Positions 42,016 through 50,381 of a DNA stretch of 64,000 nucleotides are shown one piece after another (position 1 is the first letter of the stretch; the number at the start of each line of letters is the position of its first letter). This DNA comes from Endoryza sp044226045 (lineage in GTDB: Bacteria; Bacteroidota; Bacteroidia; Chitinophagales; Chitinophagaceae). The notes under the pieces were generated by a model. That model was not told the DNA's origin, made no database searches, and saw nothing but the letters and a program-made list of their open reading frames with translations. The stretch is taken from the NCBI GenBank assembly GCA_044226045.1, contig JBGAHR010000021.1, positions 1 through 64,000 of the forward strand. The letters run 5' to 3'. A program made the position numbers and the translations under genes.

Positions 42016-42372
42016 ATGACTTACATCTGGTTGCTGTTGATGCCCACCTTGTATACCAATGTGGCTTCTTCAGATTTTTCCCATGCGCAACAGACCCCGG
42101 CGATAGTAACACCCGGTGCGAGAGCGGTTTATTCCTGCCGGATCTTTCCGGTAGCCGACGGGTTTGGATATGACATTATAGTAAACGGTAAAACGAAAAT
42201 TCACCAGCCCGTTATTCCCGGGATCCCTGGCAATCATCCTTTCAGCAGCCGGCAGGATGCCCTGAAGATTTCCCAGCTTGTCATAAAAAAGCTACAGGCT
42301 GGCGTTGCGCTTCCCAATATCAGCCGAAAAGAGTTGGAACAACAAAAAATAAAAATGCCAAAGACTGAATAG
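42016..42372 (+). CDS. DUF4907-family exported protein
   Basis: A 118-residue protein with a hydrophobic N-terminal segment (MTYIWLLLMPTLYTNVA), probably a signal peptide. The mature part has the DUF4907 pattern: VADGFGYDIIVNGKTKIHQPVIPGIPGNHPFSSRQDALKISQLVIKKL, then LPNISRKELEQQ. The family's role is not known, but its genes often sit beside kelch-repeat protein genes, as here (38 nt before the giant kelch/NHL gene). Confidence 0.75.
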   Translation: MTYIWLLLMPTLYTNVASSDFSHAQQTPAIVTPGARAVYSCRIFPVADGFGYDIIVNGKTKIHQPVIPGIPGNHPFSSRQDALKISQLVIKKLQAGVALPNISRKELEQQKIKMPKTE

Positions 42373-42409
42373 ACATAATATGATTCACCTGTAACCTTAA
42401 ACGAAATTT

Positions 42410-45400
42410 ATGAGACCTCTATACCTTCTTGCCCTCGCCTTATTATTTTCAGCAGGAGCCCGCACACAGGATTCCTGGCAACAGAAGTCAAATTATCCGG
42501 CAGGTATACGAATAGGCGCCATCTCTTTTACTATTGGAGACAAAGCTTATATCGGCACCGGTTCGGATGATGTGGTCAATCATGACGATTTCTGGCAATA
42601 CGATCCTGCCACAGACACCTGGACACAGAAGGCGGACTTTGGAGGAGGTATCCGGTATTTTGGCGCCGCCTTTGCGGTTAATGGAAAGGGATATTCCGGA
42701 TTGGGTTTGGTCGGCAGCTACGACTGGCGGAGAGATATCTGGGAATACGATCCGGTTGCCAATACCTGGACACAGAAAAACGATTTTCCGGGTCAATTCC
42801 GGTATACACCCGTTTCTTTTGCAATTGGTAACAAAGGATATATTGGTACCGGTAACTACCGGATCAGTCCGGCCTATGATGCCGAATACCAGAACGATTT
42901 CTGGGAATATGACCCCGGTACCGATATCTGGACAAGAAAGGCCGATGTACCGCAACAAGGCAGAACGAACGCCTGTGGTTTCAGCATTGGCAACAAGGGA
43001 TATATCGGAACCGGGTTTTATTATTATGATACCCGGCTCAACGATTTCTGGGAATATGACCCAAGCACCAATATCTGGACCCGTAAGGCTGATATTCCCG
43101 CCACGCCGAGGTTTGGCGCTCAGGCACTTTCCATAGATGATAAAGGATATGTTATGCAGGGATGGTATTATTCGGCACTAAACGATACCTGGGAATATGA
43201 CCCTGCTTCCAATTCCTGGACGCAAAAAACCTCGATGCCCGGAACTGCCCGAAATTCAGGTATTGCATTTTCAATTAATCATAGAGGTTATATAGGACTG
43301 GGTTCAGATGCCGTAGGGGCGCTCCGTGATATATGGCAGTACTCCCCTCGACCTATAGCTCCTCCTCTGATCCGAATTGAACCAACTTATCTGACAACGT
43401 TTGCCGGAAATGGCGAGCCGGGATTTACCAATGGAGCAGGCGCCAGCGTTCGATTTAATAACCCTGTTGATGTGGCCATTGCTCCCGATGGTACAACTTA
43501 TGTAGCGGATTTGTCGAATCATGCGATTCGTAAAATAGTGAAGGGGCTGGTTACAGTTTTGGCTGGTAACGGATTACCCGGTTACTTGAATGCGAGCGGT
43601 TATGCGGCACAGTTTAACAGTCCTTCCGGAATAGATGTTGATCCGGACGGTATTGTCTATGTGGCCGATCAAAATAACAACCGAATCAGAAAGATTACGC
43701 CGGCTGGAGTAGTAACGACTTTGGCAGGATCGGGTGTACCGGGCTTTGCAGACGGAGAAGGAACAGAAGCACAGTTCAGTGCGCCTTCAGATGTGGTGGT
43801 TGATAAATACAGAAATGTGTATGTCGTAGACAGAGGAAACCGGCGTATTCGCAAGATTAACCTGAGCGGATATGTATCTACATTGGCAGGCAATGGAGGA
43901 TATGGTAATACCGACGGACCAGGATCGGAGGCCAGTTTCGTTTCAATATACAAAATGGTGATGGGTAAGGATGGCAACCTGTATGTAACCCAGTTGGACG
44001 GTCCCATAAGGAAAATAGCCCCGGATGGTACTGTAAGCAGTATAACGGTTCCAGGGATGTTTGGATTTAAATATGGTATTACCCGTGATACGTCAGGATA
44101 TTTTTATACCTCTGTATTGTTCGACCTGGATAGTAACCAGATATCTTCTTTCAGCCCCTCCTTCAGTTATTCGAACCTGACCGGTAGCGAAGCCGGTTAC
44201 CAGGATGGCATTGGTGAGAAGGGTTTCCTGAATTATGGAGACGGAATGGCTGTAGACGCCTCTCAGAATATTTTGATCGCGGATGTATACAATAATCGTA
44301 TCAGAAAACTTGGGTTAGTTAAGTATGCTTTCAATACTACGCTTAATACACCATCGACAGCGATGCCGGTTCAGATCAGTGGTAGTTTTCTTACAAGCGA
44401 TATACAAGTTTCTGTGACACCTGGTTTCGAAATCGCAACAGATACTTCCGGAGCTTTTACCTCTTCTATATATTTACCTGGAACTGGCGGTGAAGTGCAG
44501 TCGCAAAAAGTTTATATCCGCATGAGTGCTCCGACAAAAGGTGGAAATTTATCGGGCAAGATTACAATTAGTTCTGGCGGAGCTGCCAGCCAGCAGCTTG
44601 GTATTTCCGGTCACGCATCTGTACCGACTTTATTTGTTGATCGCAGTTTCGTTTCCACCAAAACCGGAAAACCACAGGCGGGTCTGGTAGACGGACCGCT
44701 GTCTGTGGCAAAATTCAAAACCCCCATTGATATCGCAACGGATAAATGGGGTAATAGCTATGTAACGGATATGGGTAATCATAGCATCCGCAAGATAACG
44801 CCATCCGGATTGGTCAGCACACTGGCTGGCTCGGGTGTTGCCGGTTATGCTGATGGAACCGGAAGTGCCGCCCAGTTTAATAATCCGAGTGGACTGGCGG
44901 TGGACAATGACGGAAATGTATTTGTTGCGGACTCCTATAACCAGCGAATAAGGAAGATAACTCCCGATGGTATGGTAACGACTGTTGCGGGCGATGGTTC
45001 CGCCGGTTACCTTGAAGGGCCTTCCGCATCTGCCCGGTTCAATTTCCCACGTGATGTGGCAGTCGATTTGCTGGGTAATTTGTATGTAACCGATCATTTC
45101 AATAACAGAGTGCGCAAGATTGGAACGGATGGCATAGTCAGTACATTCGCAGGAAGTGGTGAAAACAGTTCCGAGGATGGTACCGGAACAGGCGCAAGCT
45201 TTTATGATCCGGAATACCTGGTGTTCGACAACCAGGGAAATTTATATGAAACCGAATCTTACGGACCACTTCGCAAGATCACCCCGGAAGGTGTAGTGAC
45301 TTCCTATTTCTCAGAAGTATTTACAGGATTTCACTCGGGAGTATTGGTGGATTCATCAGGAAATATATTTACTTCAACAACGATCAGCGGGGATGTGAAT

Positions 45401-48139
45401 TACATCATCCGGCACCTGAACAGCGGGGGAGATTCACGTGTAGCCGGCTATTATTATGGATATGCAGATGGAATGGCAGATTCAGCCCGTTTTTATACAG
45501 CGGCAGGACTTAGCTTCGGTGCTGCTGGTGAGTTGCTGGTAGCGGATCCGGTTAACAACGCCATACGGGAAGTCAATCAACCGCGTCTCTATTTCAGCAC
45601 CACTACAGGAACGGCATCACCCGCTCAGTATTTTACCATCAGCGGATTTGATCTGACCGCGCCTGTTCAGTTGAATGCGCCGGCCGGATATGAGCTTTCA
45701 ACCAATGAAATGGGACCATTCGCTGCCAGCATTAATGTGAATCCCAATGCAGGTGAAATAAATGCTGTAAAGATTTATATACGGTTAGCCGGAAGCAATG
45801 CGGCTGGTTACTACAGCGGTAATGTTGAGTTGACGTCCAGTGGTGCGGTAAGCAGTAACTTGTTTGTATCCGGTTTTGTAAGCAGCCCCGCCATTCAGTT
45901 TGATCCGGGTTATGTATCCACACTGGCAGGCAATGGTGAAGAAATCTCCATAGATGGTCAGGGAGTGGAAGCGAGTCTGAATCATCCGAGAGGAGTGGTG
46001 GTGGATGCGAATGGAAATACATTTGTGGCGGAACAGTCTGGAAATGTGATCCGTAAAATTACACCGGACGGCAATGTAACAGTGTTTGCAGGATCAGGAT
46101 TGGCCACATTTGCCGACGGACAAGGTACAGCAGCCAGTTTCTCTTCTCCATCAGGTATTGCCATCGATCATAACGGCAACCTGTATGTGGCAGACGGAAC
46201 CAATCAAAGAATTCGCAAGATCACACCAGCCGGTATGGTAACAACCCTGGCCGGAAACGGGGAAAGTGGTTTTGTTGATGGACAGGGCGGAGATGCCCGA
46301 TTCAATAGTCCGATAGCAGTTGCAGTGGATGCCGAAGGAAATGTGTATGTGGCAGACAATGGCAATCATAGTATCAGAAAAATTACACCGGGCGGATATG
46401 TAACTACCCTTGCAGGTACAGGCGAACAGGGTGTTGAAGACGGAAATGGGGTAAACGCCAGTTTCAACTCTCCCAACAACCTGGCCGTCGATCCGGTCGG
46501 TAATGTATATGTAACCGAATGGTATGGACCACTAAGAAAGATTACACCCACAGGATCGGTTACTACTATCCATACAGAGTCATTGGGATATGATTTGTTC
46601 CAGGACGGAATTGCCATCGATCGCCTCGGCAATATCTATCTTTCTGTTATCCTCGGTAATTCTCACAATGCCATTTATCGGCTGATGCCCTCAGGAAATG
46701 GCAAAGTGATCGCCGGATCAGTAATAGGTTATGTAGATGGTGACGGCTCCGTTGCAAAATTCTGGGATCCGGCCGGACTGGCTGTTGCCGGTGATGGGTC
46801 TGTAGTTGTGGCAGATATGGGCAATAACCGGATTCGGAAAATTACAGTACCGGCCATTTCACTTTCAACACAAGGTGGTATCGCCTCTGTACCTGCATTC
46901 GTTAATGTAAGTGGTACTCATTTATCAGATGCATTGGTTCTTTTAGCGCCTGCTTCCTTCGAAGTGGCATTGAATCCGGCCGGACCGTTCGCCGCCCAGC
47001 AATCCATTACTCCAGTCAACGGTGAAGTGGGAGGACTACCAGTATATGTTCGTATTAAATCCACTACTAAACCAGGCGTTCATCAGGAAGTACTCAATCT
47101 GCAATCGCTGAATGCCGTCGGCCAGGGTTTACAGATAACCGGTACAGTGATAGATACTGTACCACCTGTCATCACGGCTGTGGGATCACTGACATTATGT
47201 AACAAGTCAAACGGACAATATGTTATACCGGTGATTACCGCAACTGATATCAGTGGAATCAGAACATCAACTTATACGATCACAGGAGCTACCAGCAGAT
47301 CTGGTCAGGGATATAATGCCAGCGGCGCGTTCAATCCGGGCTACAGTACCATCAAATGGACAGTAACGGATAGTTCAGGCAACGTGGCAACGGCTCAAAC
47401 GATTGTAAGAGTGAATACTGCCATTACAGTGTCTATTCCGAACGTAATGCCCGGCATCCTATTCGGCAGACCGAATACGATCTACCTCGGTTATGGATTA
47501 CAGTGTGTCAATCTGAATACCTTTGTCAGTGGTGGTGTACGTCCGCCGGGCGGTTACAAATACCAGTGGTCAACTGGCGCTACGTCAAGCGGTATTTATA
47601 TTTGTCCGAATGTACCAGGCGTATATACCTATACAGTAACCGTAACCGATTCCTTAGGCTGCCAGGCTACTGCCTCCAAAGTGATCAATGTGGTAGATGT
47701 GCGTTGTGGACCTCAGAACAATAAAGTACTGGTTTGCTTCACCATTTTTGGCAGAACATCTACTCAGTGCTACACTCCTGCACAGGCGACCCTCGCCCTG
47801 CTGATTGGTGCTCAACTCGGACCTTGTGGCAGTACTTTACAGTCAGAGCCCCTCACTACCGCTCCAAAGAAAGCAGAGGCAGCTGATTGGCTCAATGGCC
47901 AACTATTGATCAGTCCGAATCCCAATAACGGCAACTTTACCCTGCAGTGGAAAGGAGTGTTGCCAACTGAAGTAAGGATCTATGATCAGAATGGAAAGCC
48001 GGTTTATGGAAAGATGATCAACGGCAGTACAAAAAATCAGGTACTCTCGATACAATGTGGCCCGTTGGCAAGTGGTATGTACATTGTACAGGTAATCGGA
48101 AAAGACGGTATGCTTACCGGTAAGATGCTTGTGCAATAG
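42410..48139 (+). CDS. Giant secreted kelch/NHL protein with type IX sorting domain
   Basis: A 1909-residue secreted protein. Signal peptide 1-19 is followed by about six kelch repeats (about 22-310; repeated DFWEYDP-TN-WT-KAD and RGYIG-G). Then come three copies of a module of about 420 residues starting near 327, 745 and 1167. Each module is an NHL beta-propeller (DG-G--A-FN-P-G-AVD--GNVYVAD-GN-RIRKITP-G-VTTLAG) plus an Ig-like spacer. An HYR-like domain (about 1585-1670), a PKD-like region and a C-terminal type IX sorting domain (LLISPNPNNGNFTLQW, then GMYIVQV, then GKMLV) follow. It should cross the outer membrane by the type IX system, whose PorU and PorV are encoded at 56.6-61.4 kb. Ligand unknown. 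Confidence 0.9.
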   Translation: MRPLYLLALALLFSAGARTQDSWQQKSNYPAGIRIGAISFTIGDKAYIGTGSDDVVNHDDFWQYDPATDTWTQKADFGGGIRYFGAAFAVNGKGYSGLGLVGSYDWRRDIWEYDPVANTWTQKNDFPGQFRYTPVSFAIGNKGYIGTGNYRISPAYDAEYQNDFWEYDPGTDIWTRKADVPQQGRTNACGFSIGNKGYIGTGFYYYDTRLNDFWEYDPSTNIWTRKADIPATPRFGAQALSIDDKGYVMQGWYYSALNDTWEYDPASNSWTQKTSMPGTARNSGIAFSINHRGYIGLGSDAVGALRDIWQYSPRPIAPPLIRIEPTYLTTFAGNGEPGFTNGAGASVRFNNPVDVAIAPDGTTYVADLSNHAIRKIVKGLVTVLAGNGLPGYLNASGYAAQFNSPSGIDVDPDGIVYVADQNNNRIRKITPAGVVTTLAGSGVPGFADGEGTEAQFSAPSDVVVDKYRNVYVVDRGNRRIRKINLSGYVSTLAGNGGYGNTDGPGSEASFVSIYKMVMGKDGNLYVTQLDGPIRKIAPDGTVSSITVPGMFGFKYGITRDTSGYFYTSVLFDLDSNQISSFSPSFSYSNLTGSEAGYQDGIGEKGFLNYGDGMAVDASQNILIADVYNNRIRKLGLVKYAFNTTLNTPSTAMPVQISGSFLTSDIQVSVTPGFEIATDTSGAFTSSIYLPGTGGEVQSQKVYIRMSAPTKGGNLSGKITISSGGAASQQLGISGHASVPTLFVDRSFVSTKTGKPQAGLVDGPLSVAKFKTPIDIATDKWGNSYVTDMGNHSIRKITPSGLVSTLAGSGVAGYADGTGSAAQFNNPSGLAVDNDGNVFVADSYNQRIRKITPDGMVTTVAGDGSAGYLEGPSASARFNFPRDVAVDLLGNLYVTDHFNNRVRKIGTDGIVSTFAGSGENSSEDGTGTGASFYDPEYLVFDNQGNLYETESYGPLRKITPEGVVTSYFSEVFTGFHSGVLVDSSGNIFTSTTISGDVNYIIRHLNSGGDSRVAGYYYGYADGMADSARFYTAAGLSFGAAGELLVADPVNNAIREVNQPRLYFSTTTGTASPAQYFTISGFDLTAPVQLNAPAGYELSTNEMGPFAASINVNPNAGEINAVKIYIRLAGSNAAGYYSGNVELTSSGAVSSNLFVSGFVSSPAIQFDPGYVSTLAGNGEEISIDGQGVEASLNHPRGVVVDANGNTFVAEQSGNVIRKITPDGNVTVFAGSGLATFADGQGTAASFSSPSGIAIDHNGNLYVADGTNQRIRKITPAGMVTTLAGNGESGFVDGQGGDARFNSPIAVAVDAEGNVYVADNGNHSIRKITPGGYVTTLAGTGEQGVEDGNGVNASFNSPNNLAVDPVGNVYVTEWYGPLRKITPTGSVTTIHTESLGYDLFQDGIAIDRLGNIYLSVILGNSHNAIYRLMPSGNGKVIAGSVIGYVDGDGSVAKFWDPAGLAVAGDGSVVVADMGNNRIRKITVPAISLSTQGGIASVPAFVNVSGTHLSDALVLLAPASFEVALNPAGPFAAQQSITPVNGEVGGLPVYVRIKSTTKPGVHQEVLNLQSLNAVGQGLQITGTVIDTVPPVITAVGSLTLCNKSNGQYVIPVITATDISGIRTSTYTITGATSRSGQGYNASGAFNPGYSTIKWTVTDSSGNVATAQTIVRVNTAITVSIPNVMPGILFGRPNTIYLGYGLQCVNLNTFVSGGVRPPGGYKYQWSTGATSSGIYICPNVPGVYTYTVTVTDSLGCQATASKVINVVDVRCGPQNNKVLVCFTIFGRTSTQCYTPAQATLALLIGAQLGPCGSTLQSEPLTTAPKKAEAADWLNGQLLISPNPNNGNFTLQWKGVLPTEVRIYDQNGKPVYGKMINGSTKNQVLSIQCGPLASGMYIVQVIGKDGMLTGKMLVQ

Positions 48140-48160
48140 CGCCCGCCTACCCTAAAATAA

Positions 48161-48196
48161 AAGAGCCTTCCTGGTAAAACAGGAGGGCTCTTTTTC
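48161..48196. terminator. Bidirectional terminator between convergent genes
   Basis: A 13-bp stem, AAGAGCCTTCCTG with CAGGAGGGCTCTT (one G-T pair), followed by T run; A-rich on the other side. It serves the giant gene and the minus-strand DUF4342 gene. Confidence 0.9.
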
Positions 48197-48210
48197 ATTT
48201 GACTTTCTTA

Positions 48211-48453
48211 TCAAACTTCTTTTTCTACCGATATCGTACACTCGCCCACTAAAGCTGCCAAAGCGCCTACCGCCGCCAATACCGGTGCAATAGCAATACC
48301 GATCACCCCAACGGTGAGCGGGAAGCTGGCCAGCTCTTTCCCATCCTTGTCATCAATGGTGATTCGCCGGATATTCCCTTCTTTGATCAATTCCTTTACT
48401 TTTTTCAACAGGTGTTCACCATCTATTTTGAAAGACTCTTTCGTTGTAGCCAT
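48211..48453 (-). CDS. DUF4342-family small membrane protein
   Basis: An 80-residue protein with the DUF4342 layout: a charged amphipathic N-terminal half (FKIDGEHLLKKVKELIKEGNIRRITIDDKDGKELASFP) and one membrane helix (LTVGVIGIAIAPVLAAVGALAALVGECTI) before an acidic tail. The family is widespread and of unknown function. A 17-codon open frame with a strong ribosome-binding site ends 4 nt before its start, which suggests translational coupling or control. Confidence 0.85.
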   Translation of the reverse strand: MATTKESFKIDGEHLLKKVKELIKEGNIRRITIDDKDGKELASFPLTVGVIGIAIAPVLAAVGALAALVGECTISVEKEV

Positions 48454-48457
48454 ATTG

Positions 48458-48511
48458 TTACAATTTGACTGAATAAATATTGTTTGCTCCTGTAATTTCC
48501 GACAATTTCAT
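48458..48511 (-). CDS. Candidate 17-residue leader peptide before the DUF4342 gene
   Basis: An ATG at 48511 is preceded, after 6 nt, by GAGGAGG (48524-48518), one of only two strong Shine-Dalgarno sequences noticed in the window. It encodes MKLSEITGANNIYSVKL and stops at 48458, 4 nt before the DUF4342 ATG. The strong signal is the main argument; the peptide itself has no known relatives I can name. It could be a leader ORF coupling translation to ribosome state, or chance. Confidence 0.45.
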   Translation of the reverse strand: MKLSEITGANNIYSVKL

Positions 48512-48548
48512 TGTAAACCTCCTCAAAACCGGAAGAATTAAAAGCGCC

Positions 48549-48613
48549 TGATAAAGATCATGAACCAGGTTGATGCAGGTCTGCAAGGCCACCGATTCGT
48601 CGTTTTATTTTAG
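48549..48613 (+). promoter_or_regulatory. Tandem Crp/Fnr-type boxes and -7 element of a gene-less transcript
   Basis: Box 1 TGA-TAAAGA-TCA (48549-48560), box 2 TGA-TGCAGG-TCT (48571-48582; one mismatch), starts 22 bp apart, then 23 bp to TATTTTAG (48606-48613), five of six to TAnnTTTG. It points at the ORF-less stretch 48618-48711. Confidence 0.75.
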
Positions 48614-48617
48614 CGGT

Positions 48618-48711
48618 GTAATGATTATGGCTTCGATTTTATAGCAGTTATAACACCAGGCTCACCTGGTTGGTTGGTAAGCCCCGTCTGTAGGAAGCGG
48701 GGCTTTTTTAT
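48618..48711 (+). ncRNA. Candidate Crp/Fnr-regulated small RNA, about 95 nt
   Basis: The promoter geometry at 48549-48613 predicts a start near 48618, and a strong plus-strand terminator ends at about 48711. No plausible gene lies between them (longest ATG frame is 7 codons), and no plus-strand gene is nearby for the terminator to serve. Inside are a perfect 6-bp hairpin ACCAGG-CTCA-CCTGGT (48655-48670), a single-stranded linker TGGTTGGTAAG and the terminator hairpin. This is the layout of a regulatory small RNA, comparable in concept to the Fnr-controlled FnrS of enterobacteria. Target and expression are unknown. Confidence 0.6.
48679..48711 (+). terminator. Rho-independent terminator of the candidate small RNA
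   Basis: AAGCCCCG pairs with CGGGGCTT around an 11-nt loop, followed by a T run on the plus strand. The porin gene to the right is on the minus strand, so the T run does not serve it. Confidence 0.85.
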
Positions 48712-48712
48712 T

Positions 48713-49939
48713 TTAGAAATAGGAGCTGATCCCCAATTGAAAACCGCCCATTCTCGTAGGCGGATTCCCTAAAATATCCTGCTGCCAGTGATAACGGTAG
48801 TTTGCCCGTATCACAGTTTGCGATTGTGGCCTCCAGCTGATGGCGGGCACGACGGAGAACAGATTGTCGTATCTTTTTCCACCGGTTGATTGAAACCGGC
48901 CCACATTCCAGTCAACATATTCCAGCCGCAATGCCACATTAATAACAGATTTTTCAAAACCCAGCAGTGGTTTTTTGACTACCGGCTGTACAAAATCGAT
49001 AAATCCTCCCGTCTGACGGCTGCCATATTGCTCGGTATACGTGGATGGCACATCAGCTTTAATGAAACACCATTCTCCGGTAATGCCGGTGCCGGTGGCG
49101 GCGACGGTACTGTTCAGATCAATGGCCCATACAGTCAGCCTTCTTTTTTTATCCAATGCGATGCCGTCTTCCTCAAATTTGTTATAAATGCCGGTCATAT
49201 ACGAAAGACCGAGCTCGGCGATACGACTGTTTTTGATGGCTGTTTTGGCAGTGAACAAGGGGCTTCCGTTGAAGCTCTCTTCAAACCGGTCCCTGTTCAG
49301 TTTGGAGGCGGGCAGAAAAGTTCGGTTCTCCGTATTATTTATGATCTGATCATCAAAGCCGTTAGAAAGATAGATTTCGTACGCGTATACCCAGTTGTTA
49401 CTATATTTCTTGCCGTACACCCCAAATCCGGCATTGCTCCAGGTGGCAGGTAACAGGCGCGTAGCGGATATCGGCCGGTCTACAAATTCCCATTTGGGCC
49501 CATCATGATTTTGGTTGAATGCCCCGATCGGGTTCAGGATAATACCGCCTCTGAGATTAAAGAGGGGAGTAAGTTCAAAATCGAGAGAGGCAAACTCAAT
49601 TCCGATCTCTTTCGCACCATCTTCAAATTCGATCTCTGTTAAAAATTTCAGCCTTTTTGAAATGGCCGAAGAAATAAACAGGCTCATGCGCCTCATCTGG
49701 AACTGATGGCCTTCGCTTATGCCATCTTCCCGGAAATACTGGTAATTGGCTTCCATATAGCCGCCCAGTTGAACAGGTAATTTTCCCCACTGCAGAAAGG
49801 GGCGGTTGTAAACGGCATCCATATTCATCGCCTGCCCGGAGGAATCCCTGGGAACCCTTCTCAACAGCGAAGGATCGATCTGCGCTTGCGAATAAACAAA
49901 CGAGATAATGAGTAGTAGTAAGGTGAAAAGCTGTTTCAT
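48713..49939 (-). CDS. Outer-membrane porin, phosphate-selective porin O/P-like
   Basis: A 408-residue exported protein: signal peptide MKQLFTLLLLIISFVYSQAQ, then a barrel-like sequence with aromatic girdles and a final aromatic residue (MGGFQLGISSYF). The segment LGGYMEANYQYFREDG, then HQFQMRRMSLFISSAISKRLKFLTEIEFEDG and WEFVDRPISATRLLP resembles OprO/OprP-type porins of Bacteroidota. It is the last gene of an operon with a Rieske protein and a di-haem oxidoreductase; the start overlaps the Rieske stop by 4 nt. Substrate, possibly a metal complex or anion, is unknown. Confidence 0.82.
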   Translation of the reverse strand: MKQLFTLLLLIISFVYSQAQIDPSLLRRVPRDSSGQAMNMDAVYNRPFLQWGKLPVQLGGYMEANYQYFREDGISEGHQFQMRRMSLFISSAISKRLKFLTEIEFEDGAKEIGIEFASLDFELTPLFNLRGGIILNPIGAFNQNHDGPKWEFVDRPISATRLLPATWSNAGFGVYGKKYSNNWVYAYEIYLSNGFDDQIINNTENRTFLPASKLNRDRFEESFNGSPLFTAKTAIKNSRIAELGLSYMTGIYNKFEEDGIALDKKRRLTVWAIDLNSTVAATGTGITGEWCFIKADVPSTYTEQYGSRQTGGFIDFVQPVVKKPLLGFEKSVINVALRLEYVDWNVGRFQSTGGKRYDNLFSVVPAISWRPQSQTVIRANYRYHWQQDILGNPPTRMGGFQLGISSYF

Positions 49940-50379
49940 GATTTTCTCAGATCGATGAATAATTCATTACCCTGAACGCTAACCGGGAAACTGCGGAGGT
50001 TTCTGTTTGCTGGACCAGCTGCTACTTTTCCCGTGCGGTCAAATTCACTTCCGTGAGCCGGGCACTGCAGCGCATCACCGGCAACCTGTAATTCTGTGCC
50101 CTGGTGGGTGCATTGCATCCACAGTGCGGTATAGTTGTCTTCTGTAAAGCGGTATATGCAGATCGGGTATTGAAGGGCTTCATTCCGGATCACGAGATAG
50201 GAGTGGTAGGCATTCGCTTTGTCTTTCTTTTTGAAATCGTCCAGGGCTATCAGTATGCCATTATCCGATAACCGGCCACTCAGAAAACGGGTGCTTCCGC
50301 AGGATGATAACAAAGTCATACCTGCCAGCCCGGCCATACAGGCGCCACAACTTTGCGTAATAAAATCTCTTCGATTCAT
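49936..50379 (-). CDS. Exported Rieske [2Fe-2S] protein with TAT signal
   Basis: A 147-residue protein with a twin-arginine signal (MNRRDFITQSCGACMAGLAGMTLLSSC) that also ends in a lipobox-like LLSSC. The Rieske ligands are in MQCTHQGTEL and LQCPAHGSEF, giving Cys-His and Cys-His pairs about 18 residues apart. The TAT signal fits export of the folded iron-sulphur protein. It lies between the di-haem oxidoreductase gene (2-nt gap) and the porin gene (4-nt overlap), and likely takes electrons from, or gives them to, the di-haem protein in the periplasm. Confidence 0.9.
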   Translation of the reverse strand: MNRRDFITQSCGACMAGLAGMTLLSSCGSTRFLSGRLSDNGILIALDDFKKKDKANAYHSYLVIRNEALQYPICIYRFTEDNYTALWMQCTHQGTELQVAGDALQCPAHGSEFDRTGKVAAGPANRNLRSFPVSVQGNELFIDLRKS

Positions 50380-50381
50380 AC

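Noticed and set aside
48618..48700. Short peptide gene instead of a small RNA
   Set aside because: The best ATG frame is 7 codons (MIMASIL) and ends before the hairpins; no ribosome-binding signal.
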